DNA from: Bacteroidales bacterium
GTDB taxonomy: Bacteria > Bacteroidota > Bacteroidia > Bacteroidales > Tenuifilaceae
Assembly: GCA_013376985.1 (NCBI GenBank)
Contig: JACABB010000005.1
Coordinates: 102,649-166,648, forward strand
Reading direction: 5' to 3'
DNA length: 64,000 bases
Shown here in pieces: positions 42,468-52,927 of the stretch. Within the stretch, counting starts at the first letter, position 1, and the number at the start of each line of letters is the position of its first letter. The position numbers were made by a program, and so were the translations under genes. The notes beneath the pieces are model-generated. The model made no database searches. It saw only the letters and a program-made list of their open reading frames with translations, and was not told the origin of the DNA.

Positions 42468-44876
42468 ATGAAAAAAATTTTTCTTATTATTTTGGTTCTT
42501 GTGGCCAACTTTGTACAGGCACAGAGAACAGTATCTGGTATTATTACTGACAAAAGTAATGTTCCATTGGAGGGAGTGACGGTTAACGTAAAAAGTGCTA
42601 ATATAAAGACTCTTAGCGATGCTAATGGTAAGTATTCTATTGAGGTACCTGCGGAATATAAGATTCTTGAATTTGGTATAAAAAAATTCAAGTTGCAAGA
42701 AGTTGAAATAACGGGAGATATAATAAATATTACAATGAGTGCTCTTGATGATGAGGTTAATTTATTTGAACTCAATTTGGAAGAGTTAATGAATATTGAA
42801 GTAGTAACAGCAACAAAAAAAGGTGAGAAAATCTCTGATGCTCCTGCTACCGTGAGGGTTATTACTGAAGAACAAATAAAACTATTTGGGTGGCGTGATT
42901 TGAAAGATGTTTTTAGAGCCATTCCTGGTATTGACGTATCCTATGACGTGCAAGGTGAAATTCGTACCTTAGTGACCATGCGTGGTGTATTAGGAAATCA
43001 GAAATTGCTTATTTTACAGGATGGACAAATGCAGAACCCAATTACTGGCGAACGATTTGTTTTTGGCAATAATATTCCATTGAATTTGTATAAACGAATC
43101 GAAATTGTTTATGGCCCTTCCTCCGCACTATACGGAGCCGATGCCTATGCTGGAGTTATCAACCTCATTACTAAAAGCGGTAGTGATTTTGATGGCATAG
43201 AAACCAATGTTGGCTACGTGTCCACAAATGCCTATGTTGCAGATGTTACTTTTGGTAATAAAATCTCCGAAAATACTGATTTGGTTATGGGTGGTCGCAT
43301 ATACAATGGCGAAGATTTTAAATTATATGAACATTACAAGGATATGCTTGATTATGGGAGTGTAGGAAATTATTCAGGTAATTTGGCGAAACAGGACAAA
43401 TCGTTTCCTATTAAAAATTGGAATTTATTTACAAAATTAAAATACAAAAAACTAACAATTGGTGGTGATTGGCAACACGAATATGAATCACAAGCAATGT
43501 CTACAATTCCAAGCAATTATGCCTATACTTCGGAAGATGTTTGGAGTCAGGATTTACGTCACATGTATGCTAAATATGATATAATTTCTAACGAAAAAAT
43601 CGATTTTAACGCTACGGTTACAATTGGCGATTATACCGTTAATCCAACTAGTAATTTTACAATTGTAAATGGAAGTTTAACAGATGCTGATCGACAATTC
43701 AAATATGCTTATTCTTCATATATTCAAGGATTAATTCAGAATTCTTGGAATATAAGTGATAATCTGTCACTAATTATGGGAGTTTCGTATGCTGATGTAA
43801 AATCTTTCCCAAAAACACAAAATCTTGAAAATCCGTTTACACCAGGTGGTAAATTAGAAGATAATTTATCTTATTTTGTGGATAATCAGGGTTATGTATT
43901 TGGGAAAATTGGATTAACGGATTCGATCTTTGGTGAAAGGAACTATAGTAATTTCGGGTCGTTTATACAGTCTCAGTATAAAATGACAAAATACCTTTCG
44001 TTAACCGTTGGTGCGCGTTACGATTATAATACTATTTATGGTTCTACTTTCAATCCCAGAGCAGGATTGGTTTTTACACCTGCAAAAAGGATTTCGATTA
44101 AAGGATTGTTTGGAACAGCTTACATTCAACCTTCAAATTATTATAGATGGGAGAATTGGGCTAATCCCTTTGCAATGCATATTCCAAACGAAAACATAAA
44201 ACCCGAAAAAATTCAAACCATGGAGATAAGTGGTAGCTATTTCATCAATGATTATGCTTCAATTTCTATGAGTATATTTAGAAACGATATGACTGATGTA
44301 ATTAGACCTATTCCAGCAGCAACACAAGCAGGTAATTACCCTTATTATAATCCTTACCGCACTTTGATTGGAGAAAGTGTAAATACAGGGTTTGTTGAAA
44401 TTAACTCTAATTCAGGATCAATGTATAGTCAGGGTGCAGAAATTGAATTTAATTTCCGATTGAGAAGTTTTGGTGCAAACGTAGCGTATTCATATGTTGC
44501 AGGGAAAGATAATGATGACGGCTCAAACATTCCTAAAGTATCGCAAAATAAATTGAATGCAAATTTATTTTATAAAGGTCAAAAGTTTTACGCATCTTTA
44601 TCCGCACGCTATTATAGTGATATTCAGGCTTCAACAACCAACTCGCTATATGGAACGGGAGGAGCTCAAGAAGGTAGCAAATTACCAGGATCCACCATTT
44701 TTTATGCCAATGCAGGGTATAATTTTACAAAATCATTTTCAATATCTGTAAGTGCTGAGAATTTATTCAATACAAAACATTATGGCGCAGCACCTTATGC
44801 TGAAAGTATTTGGATTCAACCAAGAGCACCACAACCGTTGAGGGTAATATTTGTAGGTGTTCATTATCGATTCTAA
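42468..44876 (+). CDS. TonB-dependent receptor with carboxypeptidase-regulatory-like domain
   Basis: 802 residues: signal peptide (MKKIFLIILVLVANFVQAQ), CarboxypepD_reg-like domain (20-95, 'VSGIITDKSNVPLEGVTVNV', 'GKYSIEV'), a short linker with a TonB-box-like stretch ('LMNIEVVTATKKGEKISDAP'), plug (110-230, 'MRGVLGNQKLLILQDGQMQN', 'IEIVYGPSSALYGADAYAGV') and barrel ending 'RVIFVGVHYRF'. The linker wording 'ELNLEELMNIEVVTATKK' is typical of receptors paired with YfiR proteins. No SusD gene follows. Substrate unknown. Confidence 0.92.
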   Translation: MKKIFLIILVLVANFVQAQRTVSGIITDKSNVPLEGVTVNVKSANIKTLSDANGKYSIEVPAEYKILEFGIKKFKLQEVEITGDIINITMSALDDEVNLFELNLEELMNIEVVTATKKGEKISDAPATVRVITEEQIKLFGWRDLKDVFRAIPGIDVSYDVQGEIRTLVTMRGVLGNQKLLILQDGQMQNPITGERFVFGNNIPLNLYKRIEIVYGPSSALYGADAYAGVINLITKSGSDFDGIETNVGYVSTNAYVADVTFGNKISENTDLVMGGRIYNGEDFKLYEHYKDMLDYGSVGNYSGNLAKQDKSFPIKNWNLFTKLKYKKLTIGGDWQHEYESQAMSTIPSNYAYTSEDVWSQDLRHMYAKYDIISNEKIDFNATVTIGDYTVNPTSNFTIVNGSLTDADRQFKYAYSSYIQGLIQNSWNISDNLSLIMGVSYADVKSFPKTQNLENPFTPGGKLEDNLSYFVDNQGYVFGKIGLTDSIFGERNYSNFGSFIQSQYKMTKYLSLTVGARYDYNTIYGSTFNPRAGLVFTPAKRISIKGLFGTAYIQPSNYYRWENWANPFAMHIPNENIKPEKIQTMEISGSYFINDYASISMSIFRNDMTDVIRPIPAATQAGNYPYYNPYRTLIGESVNTGFVEINSNSGSMYSQGAEIEFNFRLRSFGANVAYSYVAGKDNDDGSNIPKVSQNKLNANLFYKGQKFYASLSARYYSDIQASTTNSLYGTGGAQEGSKLPGSTIFYANAGYNFTKSFSISVSAENLFNTKHYGAAPYAESIWIQPRAPQPLRVIFVGVHYRF

Positions 44877-44981
44877 ATTATGTGTGATTCCGAAAAAGAC
44901 CATCTAAAATGTTTGGAATATTTTAAAAATTTGAGTCCGCTTTAAAAACATAATAGCCAAACATAATTGGCGAAAAAATGT

Positions 44982-45045
44982 TAAATGATAGATCGTAAAA
45001 GGATTTCAATTTACTCATTAAAACCCTTTTAAGATCTATCATTTA
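44982..45045. repeat. Strong hairpin downstream of the TonB receptor
   Basis: A 21-bp stem with one mismatch: left arm 44982-45002 (TAAATGATAGATCGTAAAAG...), right arm 45025-45045, loop 22 nt. It starts about 105 bp after the receptor stop. No T-run follows, so it may be a factor-dependent terminator or part of a repeat. Confidence 0.5.
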
Positions 45046-45280
45046 CTTATGCAAAAATTTTTCTATGAAAATTTGAATGATCTATTCCATAGTGATGAAT
45101 TATGGAAATAGTGGTTTGTACACAAAATTTAGAGATAATATTAGGTTTATTAGTCATTAGTTTGGATGCTACTCCTTTTATCTTATATCAATTAATAAAT
45201 CGAAAAATGACACTAAAATATCTAATAAAAATGTGAATATCCTCTATTATACCTAATATCTAAAATGATTCCCTTGTTAT

Positions 45281-45430
45281 TGGCTGCGCCGAACTCGTAA
45301 ACTCGGTTCCGGGAGAAGTCCCGGAATCTAGTTTATAAAGAACGGGATTCCTGCATTATTCGCTTCGCTTATGAGTTAACGGTTCGCAGGAACCAAGCGT
45401 GTTTTGCGAGTTCGCCGCTAGGCAATGACA
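45281..45430. repeat. Composite palindromic repeat sharing a core with the MITE-like family
   Basis: The left part TGGCTGCGCCGAACTCGTAA ACTCGGTTCC matches a block of the MITE-like elements, but the AACGT ends are absent. The inner part has GGGAgaaGTCCC and GGGATTCCTGC/GCAGGAACC arms, and the right part (GCGAGTTCGCCGC) mirrors the left. It looks like a relic of nested palindromic repeats. No gene overlaps it. Confidence 0.45.
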
Positions 45431-45592
45431 ACTTGGGTTGTTTATTCCTGATTAGGTATTATTGCGGACAATCATTTAAATTAATTTTAATGTATAGTTA
45501 ATTCTCATAAGAAATAGCATTAAAAACTATGAGTTATTCATGCCATAGCAGCACGATGAATAGCTTATTTTTAGCCTTTCTTCGAAATTGAA

Positions 45593-45793
45593 TTAATTGC
45601 TCCAGAATAAGCATTGGTTTCGTAGCATAAGGTATATTTTAACCCCCGAAATTGCCTGAAGTGACTCTTTGATTGATGAAAAATTGTATTTTTCAATTTG
45701 ATCCTTTGAGATATTAGATACGAAAAAAGCCGAATTGAAGGTATTATCGCCTTTTGTGGATTTCTGTTCATGAGTTTTTTCGATGCCATGTTT
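45593..45793 (-). pseudogene. Fragment of a TonB-dependent receptor plug domain
   Basis: The minus-strand frame from 45793 to the stop at 45593 reads 'FVSNISKDQIEKYNFSSIKE' followed by 'SLQAISGVKIY', the characteristic start of a TonB plug (strand, helix, then ALQxxSGV). The barrel and the signal peptide are missing and the frame ends soon after. It is therefore read as a broken receptor remnant in a 1.45-kb gene-poor stretch. Confidence 0.4.
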
Positions 45794-46330
45794 AACATAT
45801 CGTTACTTTATTGGGCCAGTTCACTAAAATTAACAATAATGAAAGCAAATATGAGTAAAAACAGATATGTTTCATATTATTAATACTTTAGGATGATAAT
45901 GAAATTTATTTTGTTAATTAAAAAACAATTAGATTCAAATAAACAAAAATATTGTTGACAAGATATTATTTAATATGAATCATCTTTTTTTTAAAACTGA
46001 GCGGTTAAAGAAATTCGCAATAAAGAATTTGTGTTACTTATTTTTTAACTTTATGATGTTTCAAATATCAATATTTTAAATAAATTGCACATTGATAAAA
46101 TTAGGATATTAGTTGAATTAGCATTATGCAAAAGAGATGATTTGCATTATCCTTCTTTCACTTGTTGATTTTTTATAAAAAAGAATCGATTTGATTGCAA
46201 AAAATGGTAGTAGTGTTGAATATGTTAAGTGAAAATTCGACTAAAGTATTGATAACATCTTTATTATGATGTTTTTGTGTTTATTTGAATGAAATTAATC
46301 TAAGTAGATGCACATAAATATAACCTAATT
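45794..46330. other. Intergenic stretch without recognised features
   Basis: About 540 bp of strongly AT-rich sequence before the YfiR gene. I see no frame, repeat or RNA that can be supported; it probably contains the promoter of the YfiR-chemoreceptor pair. Confidence 0.45.
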
Positions 46331-46840
46331 ATGAAAAAAAGAATTATTACTACATGTCTTCTTTTGATTGCTTTTGCATTTAGCACAGAAGCACAAGTTG
46401 AAAAATTACAAGCCTTTTTTATTTATAATTTCACAAAATACATTGAATGGCCTCAAGAATATCAATCTGGTAATTTTCAAATTATAGTGTTTGGAAATTC
46501 ACCAATTGATAATTATCTTAAAGATATTGCTTCGAGTAAAAAGGTTGGTAATCAAACTATTGAAATTAAGAAGATTGGTGCGGCTGGCGAAATATCAAAA
46601 TGTAATATAATATTTATCTCAAGCGAGAAAAGCGGGGAACTTCAAAATGTGATTTCCAAAATTGGATCAAACAGTACTTTGATAGTCACTGAAAAAGAAG
46701 GACTCGCTAATAGTGGTGCAGCAATAAATTTTGTTATTATTGGGGATAAGCAAAAATTTGAACTAAATAAAAGAAATTTAACGAGATATGGCTTGAAAAT
46801 TAACAACCAGTTAGATGCATTGGCAATTATAGTTAATTAA
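46331..46840 (+). CDS. YfiR family (DUF4154) periplasmic protein
   Basis: 169 residues with a signal peptide ([21 protein letters not shown]) and one DUF4154 domain: '[20 protein letters not shown]', '[20 protein letters not shown]', '[17 protein letters not shown]', '[20 protein letters not shown]' and the end '[16 protein letters not shown]'. YfiR of Pseudomonas is a periplasmic repressor of a diguanylate cyclase; here the gene lies 28 bp before a chemoreceptor gene on the same strand, so the likely partner is the receptor's periplasmic domain. The protein shares the fold of the N-terminal part of the kinase at 40166-42115. Confidence 0.9.
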   Translation: MKKRIITTCLLLIAFAFSTEAQVEKLQAFFIYNFTKYIEWPQEYQSGNFQIIVFGNSPIDNYLKDIASSKKVGNQTIEIKKIGAAGEISKCNIIFISSEKSGELQNVISKIGSNSTLIVTEKEGLANSGAAINFVIIGDKQKFELNKRNLTRYGLKINNQLDALAIIVN

Positions 46841-46868
46841 TTTATCTCAAATAATTAATACTAAGAGT

Positions 46869-48401
46869 ATGAAATTAAATTTAACCATAGCACAAAGATT
46901 AATAGTTGGATTTGGAATTTTAATTATAGCCATCTTAATCAATGGTGTGCTAATCTATACAACTCTATATAAAAATAGAAAAATCAACCAAGAAATTTCA
47001 AATATTTATGCTCCTTCTGTTACATATTTAAATGATCTTAATAATATTGTTACTAATTCTAAGATGTTAATTAAGAACTGGGTTTTTATTGAGAAAAAGA
47101 ATAACACTCCAGATAAATTAAAACTAAAAGATTTACAAAGTACAGATTTTCCAAAAGTTAGAGATGCGCTTACTAGAATTAGTAAGAATTGGAAAGAAAG
47201 TGATCAGATCATTCTGAATGATATTTTGAATATAATAGGGAATGATCTTTTTGTACAACATAAAAAAATAATGGATCAACTTTCAACTTTCGATAGTTAT
47301 AATGATCCTGCTGTTCTTTTTGAAGTTAACCCTTTGGTTGATGAGGGGGGAAGCGTTATCTTGGTTACTGATAAAGTATTAGAAAAATTAAGTGCGCTAA
47401 AGAAAAAATATGAAATGGAATCAGAGACCAAAAGTGATTTAATGGAGGGTTCTTTTATTAGGTTTCAGAGATTTGTGGTTATAATGGGTTTAGTATCAAT
47501 GATAATAGCATTTTTTGTATCAATTGTCATTATTAATACAATAAGAACTACTCTTGCTGATGCATCATACGTGGTTACAAAGCTATCGCAAGGTGATTTA
47601 TCTGTTGAATTTGAAATCAAGAATAGAGATGAAATAGGTTTACTACTAGAAAAGCTAAGAGAGATGGTGGTTAACTTACGTAATATAATTGGTAAAATTT
47701 CAAGCAGTTCTGATAATATTGCCAATTTGAGTGATGAGATAAGTTCAAGTTCCCAAGTTATATCTAAGGGTGTGTATGAGCAGGCATCTTCTACTGAAGA
47801 AGTTTCCTCCTCTATGGAGGAGATGGCTGCTAATATCCAACAAAACTCTGAAAATGCTCAGCAAACAGAAAAAATAGCTTTGAATGCTGTTACTGGAATT
47901 ACACAAGGGAATAAATCTGCAGCAATAGCAGTTGATTCCATGCGAAATGTTGTAAGTAAAATTTCGATAATTAGTGAAATCGCTTTCCAAACTAATATTC
48001 TTGCTCTTAATGCAGCTGTTGAAGCTGCTAGAGCAGGTGAATATGGTAGGGGATTTGCTGTTGTTGCGGCTGAAGTGAGAAGGTTGGCTGAAAGAAGTAA
48101 AATCGCTGCCGATGAAATTAATAAAGTATCGTTGGATGGGGTTAATATATCAGAAAAGGCAGGTAAACAATTGAGTGAAATAGTACCTGAAATTGAAAAA
48201 ACAGCACGATTAGTTCAGGAAATATCTGCTTCGAGTTTAGAACAAAATTCTGGAGCATTTCAGATAAATAATGCGGTACAACAGTTAAATTCAATTACCC
48301 AGCAGAATGCTTCAGCGGCTGAAGCTCTTGCTTCGAAATCAATGGAGCTTTCAACTATGTCTGTTGAACTTAAAGAGGTTATTAAATTTTTTAATCTATA
48401 G
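46869..48401 (+). CDS. Methyl-accepting chemotaxis protein
   Basis: 510 residues: TM1 (about 10-32), a helical periplasmic domain of about 160 residues, TM2 (about 197-222), HAMP (to about 275), and the signalling domain with [20 protein letters not shown] and [18 protein letters not shown]. The tip and hairpin length are as in the paralogue at 2063-3559, but the periplasmic parts differ. It probably forms a transcription unit with the upstream YfiR gene (28-bp gap). It should feed the same CheA pathway, not encoded here. Confidence 0.93.
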   Translation: MKLNLTIAQRLIVGFGILIIAILINGVLIYTTLYKNRKINQEISNIYAPSVTYLNDLNNIVTNSKMLIKNWVFIEKKNNTPDKLKLKDLQSTDFPKVRDALTRISKNWKESDQIILNDILNIIGNDLFVQHKKIMDQLSTFDSYNDPAVLFEVNPLVDEGGSVILVTDKVLEKLSALKKKYEMESETKSDLMEGSFIRFQRFVVIMGLVSMIIAFFVSIVIINTIRTTLADASYVVTKLSQGDLSVEFEIKNRDEIGLLLEKLREMVVNLRNIIGKISSSSDNIANLSDEISSSSQVISKGVYEQASSTEEVSSSMEEMAANIQQNSENAQQTEKIALNAVTGITQGNKSAAIAVDSMRNVVSKISIISEIAFQTNILALNAAVEAARAGEYGRGFAVVAAEVRRLAERSKIAADEINKVSLDGVNISEKAGKQLSEIVPEIEKTARLVQEISASSLEQNSGAFQINNAVQQLNSITQQNASAAEALASKSMELSTMSVELKEVIKFFNL

Positions 48402-48532
48402 TTGATTTTTACTCTGAATCTAAAAATATCGCATCAAAGAATTTGATGAATTGGCTTACAGATTTTGAGTAGAATGAGAGAAATATTCGAGACCTTCTTG
48501 TTTCGGATTGAAAGAAAAGAGAAAGGATAAAT

Positions 48533-48573
48533 AAAAAACCACTTACTTGAACGAATCTTGTAAGTGGTTTTTT
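48533..48573 (-). terminator. Terminator of the tRNA-Arg gene
   Basis: A perfect 14-bp stem: AAAAAACCACTTAC (48533-48546) with GTAAGTGGTTTTTT (48560-48573), read on the minus strand directly after the tRNA 3' end and finishing in a T-run. Confidence 0.8.
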
Positions 48574-48574
48574 T

Positions 48575-48651
48575 TGGTGATCCGGACAGGAGTCGAACCT
48601 GTGACCCACAGCTTAGAAGGCTGTTGCTCTATCCAACTGAGCTACCGGACC
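48575..48651 (-). tRNA. tRNA-Arg (anticodon TCT)
   Basis: The minus strand reads GGTCCGGTAGCTCAGTTGGA and folds into a full cloverleaf. The acceptor stem GGTCCGG pairs with CCGGATC, the anticodon arm is ACAGC-CTTCTAA-GCTGT (anticodon TCT, reads AGA/AGG), and the T-arm contains GGTTCGACTCC. Discriminator A and an encoded CCA are present (48575-48577). It is followed at once by a hairpin terminator. Confidence 0.95.
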
Positions 48652-48986
48652 CCTTTATGTAAATACCTATCGGGGCGCAAAAATAGGAAAAATCTTACTT
48701 TTCACCTAACACTATTAAAAGAAATATTGAAAACTTATACAAACAATTTAAAATCAACGAATATTGACGTGGTAAACAAAAGAGCAGCAGGGTATTATTC
48801 GTTTACGCTTGACTGAATGGAATGTGATTATTAATAATGTATCATTTTAGTTAAAATTGTTTCACATTGAAACAATTTCAAATATAAAGCGGTTTTGAAT
48901 TATGAGTTATTATATTGATAATATGTGATTTAAAAATAATGGTCGATGGATTGTAATAATTAGAATCAAATTAATTTGATGCCATT
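48652..48986. other. Divergent intergenic stretch between tRNA-Arg and the permease gene
   Basis: 335 bp, AT-rich, presumably carrying the tRNA promoter and the permease promoter. It includes GTTTCACATTGAAAC (48859-48873), a short perfect inverted repeat (GTTTCA / TGAAAC) that could be an operator; nothing else is visible. Confidence 0.4.
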
Positions 48987-51374
48987 ATGCTTAAAAACTA
49001 TTTAACAATCTCATTAAGAAATATCCTTAAAAATAGGTTTTTTACTTTCATCAATATCTTTGGCTTATCTATAGGTATTGCTACCTCAATTCTAATATAT
49101 CTTTATATAATGCATGAGTTGAGTTACGATAAGTACCAACCAAAGTATGAAAGAATTTACCGAGTTGTTTCTGATAACACTCATGAAAATAAAGTGGAAC
49201 ATGAAGCAATTACTCCAAACCCATTAATACCCGCTTTACGAAATGAGATGACAATCCTGGAAGGAATGACTCGAATTATTTTCTGGGAGAATGGAGTATT
49301 TTCATATGACAATAAAAAGTTCAAACTTGATAATTTATTATTTATTGAACCTCAATTTTTCGATGTTTTTAGTGTTGAATGGCTTGTTGGTTCTCCTTCT
49401 GTTTTTAAAAATCCAAACGTAGCGGTTATTACAGAATCGACTGCTAGAAAGTTATTTGGAACCCTTGATGTAATAAATAAACCATTAAAATTGAATGGGA
49501 AGTCGGCTCTTACAATAGTGGGCTTGATCAAAGATAATCAGCTAACAAATATTCCATATACTATTTTGATCTCATACGAAAGCTACCCTAAATTCGAAAT
49601 GCCTTTTGCGATTGATAGTTGGAGTACAACAATATCAGGTTTTCAGTCATATATGGTACTTAAAGATATTAACGACCGTAGTGATGTTGAAAAGCAAATA
49701 AATAGGATTGTTAAGAAGAGTACTTCGGAGCGTGATTCAAGCGATGTTTTTAGTTTACAACCACTTTCAGAAGTTCGTACCGATATTACTTATGGACGTT
49801 CAAACTTAAATGGGTTTACAGATCCTACATACCTAGTCATTTCTGCTATTGTGGGTTTCTTTGTACTTCTATTGGGTTGTATTAATTACATCAATTTATC
49901 TCTTTCTATTCTGATCAAACGCCATAAAGAGATTGGCATTAGAAAAGTAAATGGAGCGTTAAGCACAAACATTATAAAACAGTTTACCCTTGAATCTGTA
50001 CTAACTATCACAATATCATTCTTAATTGCCATTCTGCTTGCTGAAATTGTTCTTCCTTATTTAAGCAACCTCCTCGATGGCCAGATATATAAAAATGTAT
50101 ACCAGTTACCTTCTGTTTTCTTGTTCATGGCGGTGCTTATTGTAATTCTTATAACAATCACAGGTATATTACCATCCCTTAAAGTATCTTCAATAAAAGC
50201 AATTGAAATTTTCCGAAAGAGCGATGAAACAAAAGGTATGTCATCATATTCGTTCAGAAATATATTAATTGTTATACAGTTTTTGGTTTCAGTTGTACTT
50301 ATTTCATCAACATTCATAATTGCAGAGCAAATTAAGTTTTTACGCACCAAGGAACTTGGATATTCTACAAGGAATATTATTAATTGCCCTATCTCATCGA
50401 ATAAGAGGGCTTTAATCGATAATTTAAAGGGACAAATACTTTCTATGCCTGATGTAGAGAAGGTAAGTTTCTCTTTAGGAGCGCCTACATCAGGCTCAAA
50501 CGCGAATACTGCTTTTCAATCGCCTTATAAAAAAGATGGGGAAAGAAGTTTGGTTAGCTTTAAATGTGTAGATTATGACTATGCTGAGACTTTTGACATC
50601 AAGTTAGTTGCAGGTAGATGGTGGAATTCGGAGGTTAGAAACGATTCTGTTAATGAATTTCTCGTTAACGAGACATTTCTAAGAAAACTTGGGTTTCCAG
50701 GCGATAATGAATCATTGGGAACAGTAATAAGTATTGCAGGAAATAAGGGGCCAATTATTGGTGTGATCAAAGATTTTCACTCATCCTCGTTACGCAATAG
50801 TATTGAACCATTGCTGTTTGCACAAATCAGGCAATTATACTATAACCTAAGTATAAAGTTGAAACCAAACTATAGTCCCAATACTATTAAGCAAATTCAG
50901 GAAAAATGGCAAACTGTTTTTCCCGATGATATATGGGAATATCAATACTTCGATGATTCCATAAAGGAACAATATAAGGGTGATGAACGAACTTTTAAGT
51001 TGGCAATAACCGCATCGTGGATTGCAATTTGCATTGCTCTGCTTGGATTATTTGGTATCTCAGGCTATACCATTCAGCAGAAAACGAAAACGATTTGTTT
51101 ACGAAAAATTTTAGGAGCCGAGGTTCCGGGGTTAATTATCTACCTGTCAAAACGATTCGTGTATATGGTTTTAATTGCTAATATTATTGGGCTACCAATT
51201 GCCTACTATGCAATAAACAAATGGCTTAGCCAGTTTGCCTACCATGTTGATATCAATTTAATTTACTTTGCAGCTACATTATTGATTTCGGTGTTAATTA
51301 GTATTTTAATAATCAGCTACTATGCTGTTCGTACAGCAAATCAAAACCCAGCAGTGGTATTAAGGAATGAGTAA
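48987..51374 (+). CDS. ABC transporter permease of the FtsX/MacB family
   Basis: 795 residues with the duplicated MacB architecture: TM at about 20-42, a periplasmic core domain (50-260), three TM helices (280-400), a middle TM (425-447), a second periplasmic domain (465-660), and three TM helices (675-785). Signature stretches are 'LKNRFFTFINIFGLSIGIAT', 'INLSLSILIKRHKEIGIRKV' and 'TKTICLRKILGAE' before the last helices. Bacteroidota hold many such eight-TM permeases, often regulated by two-component systems and acting in antimicrobial or lipoprotein export. No ATPase gene is adjacent, so its partner is elsewhere. It ends at a hairpin terminator. Confidence 0.9.
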   Translation: MLKNYLTISLRNILKNRFFTFINIFGLSIGIATSILIYLYIMHELSYDKYQPKYERIYRVVSDNTHENKVEHEAITPNPLIPALRNEMTILEGMTRIIFWENGVFSYDNKKFKLDNLLFIEPQFFDVFSVEWLVGSPSVFKNPNVAVITESTARKLFGTLDVINKPLKLNGKSALTIVGLIKDNQLTNIPYTILISYESYPKFEMPFAIDSWSTTISGFQSYMVLKDINDRSDVEKQINRIVKKSTSERDSSDVFSLQPLSEVRTDITYGRSNLNGFTDPTYLVISAIVGFFVLLLGCINYINLSLSILIKRHKEIGIRKVNGALSTNIIKQFTLESVLTITISFLIAILLAEIVLPYLSNLLDGQIYKNVYQLPSVFLFMAVLIVILITITGILPSLKVSSIKAIEIFRKSDETKGMSSYSFRNILIVIQFLVSVVLISSTFIIAEQIKFLRTKELGYSTRNIINCPISSNKRALIDNLKGQILSMPDVEKVSFSLGAPTSGSNANTAFQSPYKKDGERSLVSFKCVDYDYAETFDIKLVAGRWWNSEVRNDSVNEFLVNETFLRKLGFPGDNESLGTVISIAGNKGPIIGVIKDFHSSSLRNSIEPLLFAQIRQLYYNLSIKLKPNYSPNTIKQIQEKWQTVFPDDIWEYQYFDDSIKEQYKGDERTFKLAITASWIAICIALLGLFGISGYTIQQKTKTICLRKILGAEVPGLIIYLSKRFVYMVLIANIIGLPIAYYAINKWLSQFAYHVDINLIYFAATLLISVLISILIISYYAVRTANQNPAVVLRNE

Positions 51375-51393
51375 ATAAAGAGGGAAATTAGTG

Positions 51394-51434
51394 ACCAGAA
51401 TAGATTTTTTAGAAGAACCTATTCTGGTTTTTTA
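51394..51434 (+). terminator. Terminator after the permease gene
   Basis: ACCAGAATAG (51394-51403) pairs with CTATTCTGGT (51419-51428), then TTTTTT. It lies 19 bp after the permease stop and separates it from the convergent cobalamin operon. Confidence 0.78.
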
Positions 51435-51442
51435 TGTTTACT

Positions 51443-52927
51443 TTAATCATTTGATGCAAATTGCATTGTACTATAAATGTACTCTAAATTAACGTTTTGT
51501 CGAATTAGGTCAGCTAGTTTATTGTATTGTTCATCCTTAAATGCTGAATAATCGAACTTTGTACTAATATCATTAAACCCATTTTCATACAGAATAGAAT
51601 TTACTACAGTCTGATTGTCAAATATTTCATGAATATATGTGCCCCATGTTTTGGAGTTTAAAAAGTAACCATCTTTTCTGTTACCATTGATAATGCAAAG
51701 AGGACTTTCATTTGTTGATGTGGTTTTTCCCATGTGAATTTCGTACCCTTTACAATCTTCTTTGCCTGCAAGAAAAGTAAAAGAGCATTGTTCTGTTACC
51801 TTTTCATTAGTGAGGGTAGTTATAACAGGTAATATTCCAAGACCTTGAATGGACTCAATATTTCCTTCAATATGAAGTGGATCATGAATTTCTTTACCCA
51901 TAATCTGAAAACCTCCACAAATCCCATAAACAGCCTTACCATTTTCGTGTGCATTGATAATTGCTTTTGCCATGCCCGATTTACGAAGATAAATCATATC
52001 CGAAATAGTATTTTTTGAACCTGGAATTATAACTATATCAGCATTCGATAAATCGTTTATATTCTCCGCATAATATGTATGAACATCGGGTATTCGCTCT
52101 AAATGGTTAAAGTCGGTAAAATTTGACATGTGCCTCAAAAGGACGATTGCAATATTGATTTTACCTTTTTGTAGATCCTTCGATCTACTATCTAAAATAA
52201 CGGAATCTTCCTGTTCAATATGTATATCACGGAAATAGGGAATAATTCCAACAACTGGTATCCCTGTAATTTCTTCTAGAATTTTTCTACCTTCTCTGAA
52301 TAGTTCAATATCACCACGAAATTTATTAACTATTATTCCTTTTATAAGATTTCGTTCTTCTTTTGGAAGTAGTTGGATAGTGCCATAAACGCTTGCAAAA
52401 ATGCCTCCTTTATCAATATCAGCAATTAGGTAAGTGGCGGCATTAACATCAAGCGCAACACGCATGTTGGTTATATCATATTTCCATAGATTAATTTCAG
52501 AGATACTCCCTGCCCCTTCTATTACTATTGGATTATAGTTTTTCTCTAAATTATGATACGAGTCCATTGCCTCATCGAAAAGTTTATCACGGTCGGTATG
52601 AACGAAGAACTCCGATGCTGATTTATTACCAATTGGTTTACCTTTCAGGACTACTTGTGAGTTTAAATACCCTGTGGGTTTAATTAATATTGGATTCATA
52701 TCTACTGAGCATTCAATACCGCAAGCTTCTGCCTGAACTGCTTGTGCCCTGCCAATTTCAAGCCCATCTGGAGTTGCGTAGCTGTTTAGCGACATGTTCT
52801 GGGCTTTGAATGGGGCAGGGTGGTAGCCATCTTGCAGGAATATCCTGCAAAAAGCAGCGTTTATTACACTTTTGCCTACATCTGAACCTGTTCCAACGAA
52901 CATTATGGGTCGTAAATTCTTGTTCAT
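51443..52927 (-). CDS. cobQ: Cobyric acid synthase
   Basis: 494 residues, standard length. The N-terminal synthetase part has the P-loop GTGSDVGKS (12-20) and 'APFKAQNMSLNSYATPDGLE'. The C-terminal glutamine amidotransferase part has the nucleophile region 'YGICGGFQIMGKEIHDP' and a late catalytic His in 'TYIHEIFDN'. It amidates the b, d, e and g carboxylates of adenosyl-cobyrinic diamide. It is last in the operon and overlaps cobC by 4 bp. Confidence 0.95.
   Translation of the reverse strand: MNKNLRPIMFVGTGSDVGKSVINAAFCRIFLQDGYHPAPFKAQNMSLNSYATPDGLEIGRAQAVQAEACGIECSVDMNPILIKPTGYLNSQVVLKGKPIGNKSASEFFVHTDRDKLFDEAMDSYHNLEKNYNPIVIEGAGSISEINLWKYDITNMRVALDVNAATYLIADIDKGGIFASVYGTIQLLPKEERNLIKGIIVNKFRGDIELFREGRKILEEITGIPVVGIIPYFRDIHIEQEDSVILDSRSKDLQKGKINIAIVLLRHMSNFTDFNHLERIPDVHTYYAENINDLSNADIVIIPGSKNTISDMIYLRKSGMAKAIINAHENGKAVYGICGGFQIMGKEIHDPLHIEGNIESIQGLGILPVITTLTNEKVTEQCSFTFLAGKEDCKGYEIHMGKTTSTNESPLCIINGNRKDGYFLNSKTWGTYIHEIFDNQTVVNSILYENGFNDISTKFDYSAFKDEQYNKLADLIRQNVNLEYIYSTMQFASND

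Noticed and set aside
45281..45430. Seventh full MITE-like copy
   Set aside because: Shares only one internal block; the AACGT ends and flanking duplication are missing, so it is listed as a composite repeat.
45571..45798. 75-codon minus-strand frame
   Set aside because: A different frame of the same DNA reads as a TonB plug fragment, which explains the region better.
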